From NCBI GenBank assembly GCA_017940105.1, contig JAGAZG010000211.1, forward strand, positions 1 to 5,147: a stretch of DNA of 5,147 bases, read 5' to 3'. Every line of letters begins with the position of its first letter. The first letter of the stretch is position 1. This DNA comes from Mailhella sp. GTDB lineage: Bacteria > Desulfobacterota > Desulfovibrionia > Desulfovibrionales > Desulfovibrionaceae. The notes below the pieces were generated by a model. That model saw only the letters and a list, made by a program, of their open reading frames with translations, was not told the DNA's origin and did no database searches. The translations under genes were made by a program, and so were the position numbers. Shown one piece after another: positions 1 through 5,147 of this stretch.

Positions 1-157
1 CTTCCGGGGCGATGCCATCCTTGTATTCCTGCTCCCTTCCCTCTGGTATGCCGGTCACAGGCATGTCTGTCTGCGTATCCATGCTGTTCCCCTTCATTTT
101 AGACAATAAAACAATAGCCGCAACAACAAATACGATGATGCCGATGCCTATTATCAT
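1..157 (-). CDS. Small single-pass membrane protein, hypothetical, C-terminus cut by window edge
   Basis: An open frame begins with ATG at 155-157 and stays open for 52 codons to the left edge, so the C-terminus is missing. An AGGTG ribosome binding site lies about 6 bases before the start. Residues 2-18 are a run of Ile, Val, Gly, Phe, Ala and Leu that would form one membrane segment. It is followed by SKMKG, a positive stretch expected to stay in the cytoplasm, and then by a polar, acidic tail (about residues 24-52, rich in Asp, Glu, Thr and Pro). This looks like an N-terminally anchored inner-membrane protein with its soluble part in the cytoplasm, although topology is inferred only from charge. 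It lies 52 bases downstream of the cyclophilin gene on the same strand and is probably in the same operon. I do not recognise a family, and the visible part is too short to assign a function. Confidence 0.6.
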   Translation of the reverse strand, partial: MIIGIGIIVFVVAAIVLLSKMKGNSMDTQTDMPVTGIPEGREQEYKDGIAPE

Positions 158-179
158 AAAGCACACCTGATCTTTGCGG

Positions 180-200
180 GCAACGCCGCGGGCGCGTTGC
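180..200 (-). other. GC-rich hairpin between ppiB and the small membrane gene
   Basis: GCAACGC at 180-186 pairs perfectly with GCGTTGC at 194-200 around a 7-base GC-rich loop. It sits in the 52-base gap after the cyclophilin stop codon. No T-run follows it on either strand, so it is not a standard intrinsic terminator. It could stabilise the 3' end of an upstream message or partly uncouple the two genes; that role is inference. Confidence 0.4.
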
Positions 201-209
201 TGAAAACTT

Positions 210-716
210 TTATTCGAACCTGCTGACTCCCGTGATCACCACCATGTCGAGAGGCACAGCCTCGTGATCGCCCTGGGGCTTTACCTTAAGCCTGCCGATC
301 TTATCCACGACGTCCATGCCGTCTTCCACCCTGCCGAACACGCAGTAGCCAAAGCCCTCAGGCGTATCGTCCGTGTGATCAAGGTCTTCGTTGTCCACCA
401 GGTTGATGAAGAACTGCGCAGCGGCGGAATGAGGCTCGGCAGTTCTTGCCATGGCCACCGTGCCGCGCTTGTTGGAAAGCCCGTTGCCAGCCTCGTTTTT
501 AATGGGCTCGTGAGTGGGCTTTTCGTCCATGCGCACGCCAAGTCCGCCGCCCTGGATCATAAAGTCCTTGATGACGCGGTGAAAGATGGTGTTGCTGTAA
601 AAGCCTTCGTCGACGTAGCGCAAAAAATTGGCGACGGTTTCAGGCGCCTTGTCTGCAAAAAGTTCAATGAGAATGTCGCCGCTGGAAGTTTCCATAAGAA
701 CAAGAGGATTCGCCAT
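210..716 (-). CDS. ppiB: Cyclophilin-type peptidyl-prolyl cis-trans isomerase, cytoplasmic (PpiB-like)
   Basis: The 168-residue protein is a single cyclophilin domain that catalyses cis-trans isomerisation of X-Pro bonds during protein folding. The family signature FHRVIKDFMIQGGG is at residues 45-58, with the catalytic Arg at 47 and the substrate-pocket Phe and Gln at about 52 and 55. GTVAMART (85-92), AAAQFFIN (98-105) and GYCVFGRV (123-130) complete the active-site face. It matches E. coli PpiB closely over its whole length (from memory, about 164 residues). Where E. coli PpiB has GWGYCVF, this protein has GFGYCVF, a Trp-to-Phe change near the position linked to cyclosporin binding in eukaryotic cyclophilins. 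There is no signal peptide, so it should act in the cytoplasm. I chose the ATG at 714-716 because GGAGAG lies just upstream; an upstream in-frame GTG would add a Lys-rich stretch unlike the family. It lies 66 bases downstream of the YigZ-family gene, probably in one operon. Confidence 0.93.
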   Translation of the reverse strand: MANPLVLMETSSGDILIELFADKAPETVANFLRYVDEGFYSNTIFHRVIKDFMIQGGGLGVRMDEKPTHEPIKNEAGNGLSNKRGTVAMARTAEPHSAAAQFFINLVDNEDLDHTDDTPEGFGYCVFGRVEDGMDVVDKIGRLKVKPQGDHEAVPLDMVVITGVSRFE

Positions 717-782
717 AGATGCATCTCTCCAAATTTTTTTCTTTTTTGACCCTAAAAGCCACAAATGGCAAGCCCGCACAGT

Positions 783-1436
783 CTACGGCAGTTCAAGCAC
801 GCCCCTGCCGTCCGTGGCTTCAGAAAAAACACGGCGGAACAGTTCGCAGTTTTCCTGCGGTATTTCAATGGTGAACAGCACGCTTGAGCCAAAATCCTGC
901 TCAATTATGCGCCCTTCTGCCTGGCTGACCAGACGGGGCATCCTGCTTGCCATGGCATAATCCACTTCGGCCATGCCCCGGACTGGGATTCGTTTAACGA
1001 CAGGACGCACAAGAAGCAGCGCTTCTTTCACCCCGTTCTGATACGCGCGGGTCAGGCCGCCAGTGCCCAGCTTTATACCGCCGAAATAACGTATGGCAAC
1101 GGCGGCTATTTCGCCCATGCCGCCATAAAGAAGCTGATTGAGCATGGGCCTGCCCGCCGTGCCGTGCGGCTCCCCATCGTCGCTCTGCCCTATTCTGGCG
1201 GTATCGCCGGGGGCTCCGGCCGCGTACGCCCAGCAGTAATGCGTTGCGCCGGGGTATTCCCTCCGCGCCGCTGCAACCAGGGCAAGTGCCGCATCACGCG
1301 AGTCCGCATGAGCAATGAACGTAATGAAGCGGCTGCGCTTTATCACTTCTTCAAAGCGCGCCGTAAATCCTTGCAGCGGGCAGCCGCCATCCGCCTCAAA
1401 CAGCGGCAGATCCGGCACCGTGAACAATGCACCCAT
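783..1436 (-). CDS. YigZ/IMPACT family protein
   Basis: The protein is 217 residues from the ATG at 1434-1436, close to the roughly 205 residues of E. coli YigZ. The N-terminal UPF0029/IMPACT domain is clear: KRSRFITFIAHADS (33-46), ATHYCWAY (64-71), SDDGEPHGTAGRPML (85-99), and the strongly conserved VAIRYFGGIKLGTGGL (113-128) followed by RAYQNGVKEAL. Residues from about 145 to 210 correspond to the smaller C-terminal DUF1949-type domain. The eukaryotic relative IMPACT regulates the Gcn2 kinase through Gcn1; the bacterial role is not well defined, though a link to translation or nucleic-acid binding has been proposed. The start is less certain than the family. AGGGA lies 12 bases before this ATG, somewhat far. 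A GTG (1443-1445) is too close to it, and a TTG (1458-1460) has no ribosome binding site and follows an in-frame stop. It is the first gene of the leftward operon and diverges from the rubrerythrin gene. Confidence 0.92.
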   Translation of the reverse strand: MGALFTVPDLPLFEADGGCPLQGFTARFEEVIKRSRFITFIAHADSRDAALALVAAARREYPGATHYCWAYAAGAPGDTARIGQSDDGEPHGTAGRPMLNQLLYGGMGEIAAVAIRYFGGIKLGTGGLTRAYQNGVKEALLLVRPVVKRIPVRGMAEVDYAMASRMPRLVSQAEGRIIEQDFGSSVLFTIEIPQENCELFRRVFSEATDGRGVLELP

Positions 1437-1484
1437 GGCAGTCACAATTCCCTGGCGCAAGCATCAGCGGAATGAATGCGCCCC

Positions 1485-1513
1485 TTTACAACAGCTATTG
1501 CATGCATTAAATA
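1485..1513 (+). promoter_or_regulatory. Candidate promoter for rubrerythrin
   Basis: TTTACA at 1485-1490 is a five-of-six match to the -35 consensus. The -10 element is weaker: TTAAAT at 1507-1512 (spacing 16) or TAAATA at 1508-1513 (spacing 17). Transcription would start near 1519, about 50 bases before the rubrerythrin ATG. The -10 region coincides with that of the minus-strand promoter. The AT-rich stretch 1507-1528 could hold a metal or peroxide regulator site, but I see no convincing Fur or PerR box. Confidence 0.3.
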
Positions 1514-1534
1514 AAAATCATTCCTATTTGGCAA
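1506..1534 (-). promoter_or_regulatory. Candidate sigma70-type promoter for the yigZ-ppiB operon
   Basis: On the minus strand, TTGCCA (1529-1534) and TTTAAT (1506-1511) are separated by 17 bases. Each hexamer matches the sigma70 consensus at five of six positions. Transcription would begin near 1499, giving a leader of about 60 bases before the YigZ-family start. This is the best promoter match in the 132-base divergent gap. It is a sequence match only. Confidence 0.5.
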
Positions 1535-1568
1535 CAATCAACACGTCTTAATCGCACAAGGAGACATT

Positions 1569-2060
1569 ATGAGCAAGACCTATGACAACCTCATGCAGGC
1601 CTTCGCCGGCGAATCCCAGGCAAACCGCAAATACCTTGCTTTTGCCGCCCAGGCGGACAAAGAAGGCTGCAAGCAGGCCGCAAAGCTGTTCCGCGCCGCC
1701 GCAGAGGCAGAAACCATTCACGCCCTCAAGCATTTCAGCAATGCAAAAAACGTTAAAAGCACGGCCGAAAACCTGCAGGCCGCCATTGCCGGCGAAGTTC
1801 ATGAAAACACCGGCATGTACCCTGGCATGGTTGCAGATGCGCAGAGCGAAGGCGAAAAGGCCATTGCCAAATACCTTGACATGGTGTGCAAGGTCGAAGG
1901 CATCCATGCAGAGCTGTACAAGGACGTGGCCCTTGATCCCGCTGCCGAAGGCGAAGACTATTATGTCTGCCCGGTATGCGGCTTCATCAGCAAGGGCAAG
2001 CTTGACGGCAAATGCCCGGTATGCGGCGTCGCCGCCGAAAAGTTTTACACCGTCAAATAA
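1569..2060 (+). CDS. Rubrerythrin (diiron peroxidase with C-terminal rubredoxin centre)
   Basis: Rubrerythrins reduce hydrogen peroxide to water in the cytoplasm of anaerobes, taking electrons from NADH through rubredoxin or similar carriers. The 163-residue protein has the four-helix diiron domain (about 1-125) with all expected ligands: Glu15 in AFAGES, Glu48-x-x-His51, Glu76 and Glu79 in GEVHENTGMYP, and Glu110-x-x-His113. The C-terminal domain has two CPVCG knuckles, Cys134/Cys137 and Cys149/Cys152, which bind one Fe(SCys)4 iron. It is shorter than the classical D. vulgaris rubrerythrin (about 191 residues, from memory), with short linkers, like the compact rubrerythrins common in anaerobes. 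The start is firm: AAGGAG at 1558-1563 lies 5 bases before the ATG. The gene has a probable promoter of its own and ends in a strong terminator, so it is likely a single-gene transcript, consistent with a highly expressed stress protein. Confidence 0.95.
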   Translation: MSKTYDNLMQAFAGESQANRKYLAFAAQADKEGCKQAAKLFRAAAEAETIHALKHFSNAKNVKSTAENLQAAIAGEVHENTGMYPGMVADAQSEGEKAIAKYLDMVCKVEGIHAELYKDVALDPAAEGEDYYVCPVCGFISKGKLDGKCPVCGVAAEKFYTVK

Positions 2061-2084
2061 CTTTTCTCGCTAATGCAGCATGTT

Positions 2085-2121
2085 AGCCGCAAAGCAAGGC
2101 TTTGCGGCTTTTCTTTTTTTT
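2085..2121 (+). terminator. Strong intrinsic terminator after rubrerythrin
   Basis: An 11-base stem (AGCCGCAAAGC at 2085-2095 pairing exactly with GCTTTGCGGCT at 2099-2109) closes a 3-base loop. It is followed by TTTC and a run of eight T up to 2121. It begins 24 bases after the rubrerythrin stop codon and should end that transcript before the TSUP gene. Confidence 0.92.
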
Positions 2122-2153
2122 GGTTTGTGCTACAAGACGTCTCTTCACGCTGC

Positions 2154-2175
2154 CGGCTGACTCACTGCGGCTGAC
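2154..2175 (+). repeat. 8-base direct repeat upstream of the TSUP gene
   Basis: CGGCTGAC occurs at 2154-2161 and again at 2168-2175, 14 bases apart start to start. A short inverted repeat, GATCT-TC-AGATC, follows at 2182-2193, directly before the ribosome binding site. These lie in the 85-base gap between the rubrerythrin terminator and the TSUP start, where a promoter for the TSUP gene would be expected. I see no good -35/-10 pair there, so regulatory meaning is inference. Confidence 0.35.
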
Positions 2176-2206
2176 AGCACCGATCTTCAGATCAAGGACT
2201 CCGTGC

Positions 2207-2968
2207 ATGGATGCCAATCTCATCATGGCTGCCGCCTGGTTTTGCGGAGCTTTCATAAACGGACTGACAGGCATGGGCGGCATGCTCATCGCCCTGCCCC
2301 TGATAACCCTGTTTATCGCTTCAAAATCCGCCATTGTCATCAGCCTTTTCCCAGGGCTTGCCGCCGGAATGCTCACGCTCTTCCTGTTCTGGAAGTACAT
2401 GGATGTCAAAGAAGCCCTCTGCTTCTGGGCGGCAGCGGTCCCCGGCATCGTGCTGGGAGTGCAGACGCTCAGGCTTGTCGATATGGAGGTGCTTGAGCTT
2501 TTGCTTGGCGTTATCATCGTCACGCATGTCGTCGTGCAGCTGATACAGGACTGGCTGGGCACGTGCATGGCCCCGAACAGGCTGCTGAAGTATATCCTCG
2601 GCTTCGTCGCGGGATTTTTCAGCGGAGCCGTCGGCATAAACGGCCCCATCATGGCCATTTACACCTCGCTCATGTGCATGGACGAAAACCGCTCACGGGG
2701 CTTTTTCACCAGCGCCGTCCCGTCCGGATTCATCAACATCGGCCTTGTCGCCTGGAACGGCATGATCACCTCTCAGGAACTGCATGCAGAACTGTTTGTG
2801 CTGCCGGCCGTTGTCGCGGGATTTCTCTGCGCATGGCCCCTGGCCAGGCGCATACACAGGCGAGGCTTTCACATTGCCATGCTGATACTGCTCAGCTTTG
2901 CGGCCGTTTCGCTTTTTGCGCGGACAGCCCCGTACCTGAAGGAGCATCTGGCCGGATTCTTGTCCTGA
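2207..2968 (+). CDS. TSUP (TauE/SafE) family membrane transporter
   Basis: The 253-residue integral membrane protein belongs to the TSUP family (formerly DUF81), whose characterised members are thought to export sulfite, sulfoacetate or other small organosulfur anions across the inner membrane. The two family half-repeats are visible: GLTGMGGMLIALP at 19-31, and GFFSGAVGINGPIMAIY in the second half, at about 136-152. I count about eight hydrophobic segments, at roughly 4-20, 22-38, 42-62, 69-88, 95-112, 127-152, 166-186 and 193-211, with a further one at 222-240; the exact number needs a topology predictor. The start is set by AAGGA at 2194-2198, 8 bases before the ATG. A TTG-initiated extension back to 2102 is rejected because it would run through the terminator. 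Substrate cannot be read from sequence. In a sulfate reducer a sulfur oxyanion is plausible, but that is inference. It converges on nadB. Confidence 0.88.
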   Translation: MDANLIMAAAWFCGAFINGLTGMGGMLIALPLITLFIASKSAIVISLFPGLAAGMLTLFLFWKYMDVKEALCFWAAAVPGIVLGVQTLRLVDMEVLELLLGVIIVTHVVVQLIQDWLGTCMAPNRLLKYILGFVAGFFSGAVGINGPIMAIYTSLMCMDENRSRGFFTSAVPSGFINIGLVAWNGMITSQELHAELFVLPAVVAGFLCAWPLARRIHRRGFHIAMLILLSFAAVSLFARTAPYLKEHLAGFLS

Positions 2969-3084
2969 AAGGAAAAAATCACCTGCTTTGCGCGGGATTT
3001 TCAGATAAGCCCGCCTGAACGAGCAAAACTCCGGCTGCATGTCCTGGACTGCCAGGGTGACAACTTGCGAGCTGTCTTAAACAG

Positions 3085-3117
3085 AAGCGCCTGATCCTTT
3101 GCCGGATCAGGCGCTTT
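3085..3117. terminator. Bidirectional intrinsic terminator between TSUP gene and nadB
   Basis: A 13-base perfect stem (3085-3097 with 3104-3116) contains GCGCCTGATCC and its complement around a 6-base loop, TTTGCC. On the plus strand it ends in TTT, and on the minus strand it is followed by CTTCTGTTT. Both T-runs are short but the stem is long and GC-rich. It lies 116 bases after the TSUP stop and 21 bases after the nadB stop, so it probably serves mainly nadB and secondarily the TSUP transcript. Confidence 0.82.
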
Positions 3118-3138
3118 ACGCTATTGTCCAGGGTTCAG

Positions 3139-4713
3139 CTACTTTCTGAAATGGCAGCCGAGGCTGCGCTTGTTGCGCAGTGCGGCCTGCGTGATCAGAT
3201 AGGCCGTCTGGCAGCCGTGGAACAGATGCACGAGCGGCTGAGACATGGCCGTATAGCGATAAAAATCATGCAGGTGGCTGGAGAGGTCGCGCAAATCGGC
3301 AAAAGCGCGGCGCAGCCGGCTTTCGGTGCGCACGATGCCCACATAGTTCCACATGATGTTGCGTATGGTGGCCCAGTCCTGCGCAATCAGGGCCGGGTCG
3401 TCGTTATGCTCGTCGCCGGGTTTGCGCCAATCGGGAATCTCGGCAAAAACAGACCTGTCCATCGGATCCTTATGCAGGCGTTCGGCAACGTCCAGCGCAG
3501 CTGACGCCCCCCATAAAAGAGCCTCAAGCAGCGAAGTGCTGGCAAGCCTGTTGGCCCCGTGGATGCCAGTGCAGCTGCACTCGCCCACGGCGTAGAGCCT
3601 GTCAAGCGTAGTCCTGCCCTGCAGATCCACAAGAATGCCGCCGCAAAAATAGTGCGCCACCGGCACGATGGGCAGTGGCTGAACGCGCATGTCAATGCCA
3701 ATGGCCCGGCCGCTTTCAAAAACCGTGGGAAAACGCTTTGTCACGTCGCAATCCAGAGACGTGCAGTCCAGCAGCATGTGATCTGTGCCGGTCTCGAGCA
3801 TTTCGGTGACAATGGCCTGGCAAACGATGTCGCGCGGCGCAAGATCGCCGCGTTCGTCATAGCGGCTGACAAAACGCTCGCCCTTGCTGTTGATCACATG
3901 GGCCCCTTCGCCGCGCAGTGCTTCGGTAAGCAGGGGAATCTGCTGCTCATGGTTGAAAAGTCCGGTGGGATGGAACTGCATGAATTCCATGTTGGCCAGG
4001 CGCACGCCGGCGCGGAAGGCCATGCTGATGCCTGATCCCGTGGCCATGGGATTATTGGTGGAATACAAAAACACCTGCCCAACGCCGCCGGTTGCAAGGA
4101 TGGTGTTTTCGGCAAGGTGAAGCTCGACCTCTTTGGTCAGGTCATTGAACGCATATGCGCCGATGCAGCGGTTGGTCAGGTCGTAATGGTACGAAAGGGC
4201 CTGTGCATGGTGCATGGTGGTCACAAGGTCTATGGCGGAGCGCATGGGCAGGACCGTGATGTTTTCATGCTGTTCCACTGCCCTGTGCATATATTCGATG
4301 ATGGTCTTGCCCGTATAGTCTGCGCAATGCGCGATTCGCGGCACGGCATGGCCGCCTTCAAGGGTCATGTCAAGCTCGCCGTCGGCATTGCGGTCAAAGG
4401 GAACGTTGAGCTTGTCGAGCAGGATCTTCTGCACGGCAACGCCGCCCTGTTCGGCAAGAAACTTTACCGCTGCGGGATTGTTATATTCATGGCCGGCCAC
4501 AAACATGTCGTGCTGCAGGGACTTCTGATCTTCAGGATCGCGGGAAAAAACGATCCCGCCCTGGGCCTTGGCGGAATTGCCCCCGTCAAGCGTTTCGGTC
4601 GGAACAAGAAGATGCACTTCCAAGCCTTTGTCTGCAAGCGTGAGCGCCGCGGCGCAGCCTGCAATGCCGGAACCGATGATGAGCACCTGTGAACTGTATC
4701 GAAGAGAATTCAT
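3139..4713 (-). CDS. nadB: L-aspartate oxidase
   Basis: NadB is a cytoplasmic FAD enzyme that oxidises L-aspartate to iminoaspartate, the first step of de novo NAD synthesis; NadA then condenses the product into quinolinate. Anaerobes can reoxidise the flavin with fumarate in place of oxygen. The 524-residue length fits the family (about 540 in E. coli). The FAD-binding GSGIAG is at 14-19, and NSAKAQGGI at 46-54. The active-site loop EGGH is at 119-122, MEFMQFHPTGL at 242-252, LAPRDI at 291-296 and PVAHYFCGGI at 351-360. His248, Arg294 and His354 align with the E. coli residues His244, Arg290 and His351. GECSCTGIHGANRLASTSLLEAL (377-399) completes the flavin domain, and a helical C-terminal domain starts near 440. 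The start is forced: the nadC stop codon lies in frame 11 codons upstream with no other usable start between. The ribosome binding site is weak, so translation may be coupled to nadC. Confidence 0.97.
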   Translation of the reverse strand: MNSLRYSSQVLIIGSGIAGCAAALTLADKGLEVHLLVPTETLDGGNSAKAQGGIVFSRDPEDQKSLQHDMFVAGHEYNNPAAVKFLAEQGGVAVQKILLDKLNVPFDRNADGELDMTLEGGHAVPRIAHCADYTGKTIIEYMHRAVEQHENITVLPMRSAIDLVTTMHHAQALSYHYDLTNRCIGAYAFNDLTKEVELHLAENTILATGGVGQVFLYSTNNPMATGSGISMAFRAGVRLANMEFMQFHPTGLFNHEQQIPLLTEALRGEGAHVINSKGERFVSRYDERGDLAPRDIVCQAIVTEMLETGTDHMLLDCTSLDCDVTKRFPTVFESGRAIGIDMRVQPLPIVPVAHYFCGGILVDLQGRTTLDRLYAVGECSCTGIHGANRLASTSLLEALLWGASAALDVAERLHKDPMDRSVFAEIPDWRKPGDEHNDDPALIAQDWATIRNIMWNYVGIVRTESRLRRAFADLRDLSSHLHDFYRYTAMSQPLVHLFHGCQTAYLITQAALRNKRSLGCHFRK

Positions 4714-4724
4714 ACCGTGTCTTT

Positions 4725-4736
4725 GCGGAATTCCGC
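4725..4736. repeat. Perfect 12-base palindrome in the nadC-nadB gap
   Basis: GCGGAATTCCGC at 4725-4736 reads the same on both strands and ends 12 bases upstream of the nadB start. As RNA it could form a 4-base stem with an AATT loop. It may be a chance palindrome, a protein site, or part of the ribosome landing region of nadB, which otherwise lacks a good Shine-Dalgarno sequence. Confidence 0.4.
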
Positions 4737-4746
4737 CTGAGAATGG

Positions 4747-5147
4747 TTATGCACCGCGTTCAATGCGCATGCTGAAGTCAGCAGAAGGTGCGGAATGTGT
4801 GATGCGCCCTACAGAAATAAAATCAGCCGGCCTCACAGAAGAAGAAAGAGCCAGCTCACGGATATTGTCAAGTGTGACGCCTCCGCTGATCTCTGCTTCT
4901 ATGGAAGCGGGAATCAGCGGCAGGACTACCCCTAGCATCTTGCTGTCCATGTTGTCCAGCAGTATGCGGTCTGGAGCGCAGGCAACGGCTTCTTCCACTT
5001 CCTGCCGGCCGCGGCACTCGACCTCTATGGGCGGGCAGGGGGAATAACAGCGGCGCAGCGCCGAAACCGCCCGGGTGATGGTGCCGGCGGCGTCAATATG
5101 GTTGTCTTTGATCATAAGCAGCTCCGCCAGGTCCATGCGGTGATTCA
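4747..5147 (-). CDS. nadC: Nicotinate-nucleotide pyrophosphorylase (quinolinate phosphoribosyltransferase), N-terminus cut by window edge
   Basis: NadC decarboxylates quinolinate and joins it to PRPP to give nicotinate mononucleotide, the entry to the common NAD pathway. Only the C-terminal 132 complete codons are present; the frame is open to the right edge and the family is normally about 280-300 residues. The visible part starts at NHRMDLAELLMIKDNHI, the conserved substrate- and phosphate-binding stretch with its His, Arg and Lys. It continues with PIEVEC, RILLDNM and IEAEISGGV, the acidic residues and glycines of the barrel strands. It ends with FISVGRITHSAPSADFSMRI, the family's C-terminal signature. 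An internal ATG at 5134-5136 is not the true start because the conserved sequence continues upstream of it. It precedes nadB by 33 bases on the same strand and in the same frame, so the two are almost certainly one operon. Its promoter and any nadA lie outside the window. Confidence 0.96.
   Translation of the reverse strand, partial: NHRMDLAELLMIKDNHIDAAGTITRAVSALRRCYSPCPPIEVECRGRQEVEEAVACAPDRILLDNMDSKMLGVVLPLIPASIEAEISGGVTLDNIRELALSSSVRPADFISVGRITHSAPSADFSMRIERGA

Noticed and set aside
264..749. Plus-strand frame opposite ppiB
   Set aside because: It is antisense to a fully conserved cyclophilin and shows no family motif of its own.
752..769. Possible terminator between the yigZ-family gene and ppiB on the minus strand
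   Set aside because: Only a 4-base GCCA/TGGC stem followed by four T is present, too weak to call.
717..779. Upstream GTG start for the cyclophilin, adding 21 residues
   Set aside because: The extension (MRACHLWLLGSKKKK...) is neither a signal peptide nor conserved in the family, and the internal ATG has a good GGAGAG site.
1507..1528. Fur- or PerR-like box in the rubrerythrin promoter
   Set aside because: The AT-rich stretch contains AATCATT, but only about 11 of 19 bases fit a Fur box by eye and there is no clear dyad.
2102..2206. N-terminal extension of the TSUP protein from a TTG codon
   Set aside because: The extension would encode the terminator stem and T-run of rubrerythrin and lacks a ribosome binding site; the ATG at 2207 has AAGGA at the right distance.
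2083..2658. Long minus-strand frame opposite the TSUP gene
   Set aside because: Its sequence is Ser/Met/Pro-rich and low in information, and it overlaps the terminator and a well-supported membrane protein on the other strand. It is a shadow frame.
3043..3056. CCTGG/CCAGG hairpin after the TSUP gene
   Set aside because: A 5-base stem with no T-run in a 170-base convergent gap; likely chance, and the strong hairpin at 3085-3117 explains termination.
4117..4692. Long open frame on the plus strand opposite nadB
   Set aside because: It lies wholly antisense to a clear nadB gene, has no recognisable domain and no convincing ribosome binding site; long antisense frames are common in GC-rich genes.

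Overview
The window most resembles the chromosome of an anaerobic, moderately GC-rich deltaproteobacterium, probably of the Desulfovibrio group. This is an inference from the gene set (a rubrerythrin, a TSUP-type exporter and a de novo NAD operon), the protein sequences and the base composition. No rRNA or other taxonomic marker is present, so the assignment is tentative. The genes are compact and ordinary, with clean terminators and short gaps. I see no tRNA, rRNA, CRISPR array, insertion sequence or phage gene.

Left block (about 1-1436, minus strand): three genes read right to left in a probable operon. First comes a YigZ/IMPACT-family protein (783-1436), then a cytoplasmic PpiB-type cyclophilin (210-716), then the start of a small single-pass membrane protein that runs off the left edge (1-157). 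A well-formed sigma70-like promoter for this block lies at 1506-1534.

Middle block (1569-2968, plus strand): a short rubrerythrin with a C-terminal rubredoxin-type iron centre is followed by a strong intrinsic terminator. After that comes an eight-or-so-pass TSUP (TauE/SafE) membrane protein with its own ribosome binding site. The candidate rubrerythrin promoter overlaps the promoter of the left block, so the two divergent units may share one -10 region.

Right block (3139-5147, minus strand): nadC (cut by the right edge) and nadB lie in the order nadC-nadB, 33 bases apart and in the same reading frame. They encode two of the three steps of quinolinate-based NAD synthesis; the middle enzyme, NadA, is not in the window. 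nadB and the TSUP gene converge on a hairpin at 3085-3117 that can serve as a terminator for both strands.

I did not find a convincing undescribed system. The points most worth checking are the overlapping divergent promoters, the repeats in front of the TSUP gene, the perfect palindrome with a weak ribosome binding site between nadC and nadB, and the unrecognised small membrane protein at the left edge.
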